Shown here in pieces: positions 14,592-15,597 of a DNA stretch of 15,597 nt. The translations under genes and the position numbers were made by a program. Source of the stretch: an uncultured Pseudomonadota bacterium (GTDB taxonomy: Bacteria; Pseudomonadota; Gammaproteobacteria; Burkholderiales; SG8-41). The DNA lies in NCBI GenBank assembly GCA_946885605.1, contig CAMPGR010000091.1, forward strand, positions 1 through 15,597, written 5' to 3'. Position 1 is the stretch's first letter, and each line of letters starts with the position of its first letter. The notes beneath the pieces were generated by a model that had not been told where the DNA came from, ran no database searches, and saw only the letters and a list, made by a program, of their open reading frames with translations.

Positions 14592-15597
14592 CTAGGCTGC
14601 CCTCCTGCCCCGGTTGGAGTATCCGCCCGCTGCGAGTAAGAGAGAGCTCATCCAGAAAACCGGCGAGAGCCCGAATGCCGCGCCGACGGCGCCGAAGACC
14701 ACGGGCACCGCCACGTGCATGAGGTTGTTGACCGCGATGCGCAGCCCCAGCGCTTCACCGGCGCGGCCCGCCGGCGAGTGGTTGTAGGTCAATATCGTGG
14801 AAAGCGGTTGCCCGAGACCGAGCCCCATCCCGAGCAGGAATGAGATCGCGCCCAGTACGACGGCGTGGCGGAAGAAGGGAATGAGGACGAACGTACCCGC
14901 CGCGATGTACAGCGAATAGAGCAGTGTCTTCTCTTCGCCGAAGCGCCGCACCAGCCCGGGGATCATCGCACGCACCACGAACGCCGCTGCGGCGAAGGCG
15001 CCGAGCACCATCCCGATCGTCGATGCGGACAATCCCGCGCTGTGCCCGTAAAGCGGCATGTAGAGCTGGTAGAGGTCGATCCCGGTCATCACGACCGCAC
15101 TCGCGATGAAGGTGCGGCGCAGCGCCGGATCGCGCACCAGATCGGTCATGCGTTGCGCCGGGCGCTCCCCGGCGTGACCGATCGCCGGTATCCGCGTGAA
15201 AAGCAGGCTCAATCCGATGACGGCCGCAACGTTGAGCGCGCCGATCACGAGGTATGTCGGCACGTGCCCCAGGTGGTCGATCGAAAACCCGGCCACCACT
15301 GGACCGATAAGATCGGTTGTCGCTACCGCGAGCGCATAAATGTTGAAGTTGCGCGTGCGCGCCGGGCCGCTGCCGAGCGAACCGACGAGCGACTGCATGG
15401 AAACCTGCACGAAAATGAAGCCGAGCCCGACGACGGCCGCCGCGATGAAGAGAAGCGGCAGCGAAGGCGCGAGGAAAGGCAGCAACACCCCGAGCGTCAT
15501 CGCCGCCATGCCGGCGAGCAGCGGCACGCGCACCCCGTAGCGGTCGGCAAGCTTGCCGACGTAAACAGCGAAGAGCAGCGGGAAGAGCGCGTACATG
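14592..15597 (-). CDS. MFS transporter, upstream member of a tandem pair (partial)
   Basis: The visible 334 residues start in the second membrane helix (MYALFPLLFAVYVGKLADR aligns with residue 44 onward of the neighbour), so the true N-terminus, about 43 residues, lies beyond the window edge; the methionine at 15596 is probably internal. It is clearly paralogous to the downstream MFS protein: MPLYGHSAGLSASTIGMVLG against MPIYGNAIGLSATTIGVVLS, and GRAGEALGLRIAVNN against GRSGEALGLRVSINN. It ends in a short basic tail (NRGRRAA). Two adjacent, diverged copies may handle related substrates or act together. The operon promoter is presumably further upstream, out of view. Confidence 0.9.
   Translation of the reverse strand, partial: MYALFPLLFAVYVGKLADRYGVRVPLLAGMAAMTLGVLLPFLAPSLPLLFIAAAVVGLGFIFVQVSMQSLVGSLGSGPARTRNFNIYALAVATTDLIGPVVAGFSIDHLGHVPTYLVIGALNVAAVIGLSLLFTRIPAIGHAGERPAQRMTDLVRDPALRRTFIASAVVMTGIDLYQLYMPLYGHSAGLSASTIGMVLGAFAAAAFVVRAMIPGLVRRFGEEKTLLYSLYIAAGTFVLIPFFRHAVVLGAISFLLGMGLGLGQPLSTILTYNHSPAGRAGEALGLRIAVNNLMHVAVPVVFGAVGAAFGLSPVFWMSSLLLAAGGYSNRGRRAA

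Overview
The window is GC-rich chromosomal DNA, densely coded on both strands, and looks like a metabolically versatile betaproteobacterium, most likely Burkholderiales or a close uncultured relative. The main clues are tripartite-tricarboxylate (Bug/TctC) binding-protein homologues, a second Bug homologue beside an Asp/Glu-racemase-family enzyme, and a small protein resembling the betaproteobacterial DUF6806 group. This placement rests on gene content only. No rRNA, tRNA, CRISPR array, insertion sequence or phage gene was seen.

Layout: (i) 22-3316, minus strand: an ADP-forming acyl-CoA synthetase followed by an acyl-CoA dehydrogenase, a two-gene unit that activates and then oxidises an organic acid. 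(ii) 3420-5609, minus: a soluble four-PAS HD-GYP protein predicted to degrade cyclic-di-GMP. (iii) 5910-7154, plus: an MFS exporter-like permease, divergent from the HD-GYP gene across a 300-bp gap. (iv) 7195-8181, minus: a secreted Bug-type solute-binding protein, divergent from (v) a plus-strand cassette at 8314-10618. The cassette holds a two-cysteine Asp/Glu racemase/maleate isomerase-like enzyme, a Bug/TctC-like protein with no signal peptide, and a DUF6806-like protein. (vi) 10670-15597, minus, reading from the right edge: two tandem paralogous MFS permeases (the first cut by the window end), a D-2-hydroxyacid dehydrogenase and a thiamine-diphosphate (acetolactate-synthase-like) enzyme. 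This is probably one catabolic unit taking up and processing hydroxy or oxo acids.

The overall theme is uptake and catabolism of small carboxylic acids. The substrates cannot be read from the sequence.

The less ordinary features are: the Bug homologue that appears cytoplasmic and follows the racemase gene; two plus-strand leaders that share an extended -10 (TGCTATTCT), a GGCT/CCG segment and a hairpin reaching the ribosome-binding site; a perfect 7-bp dyad whose spacer contains a consensus TATAAT, ahead of the hydroxyacid dehydrogenase; and a CGCCAAG-type repeat lying just after stop codons at three places.
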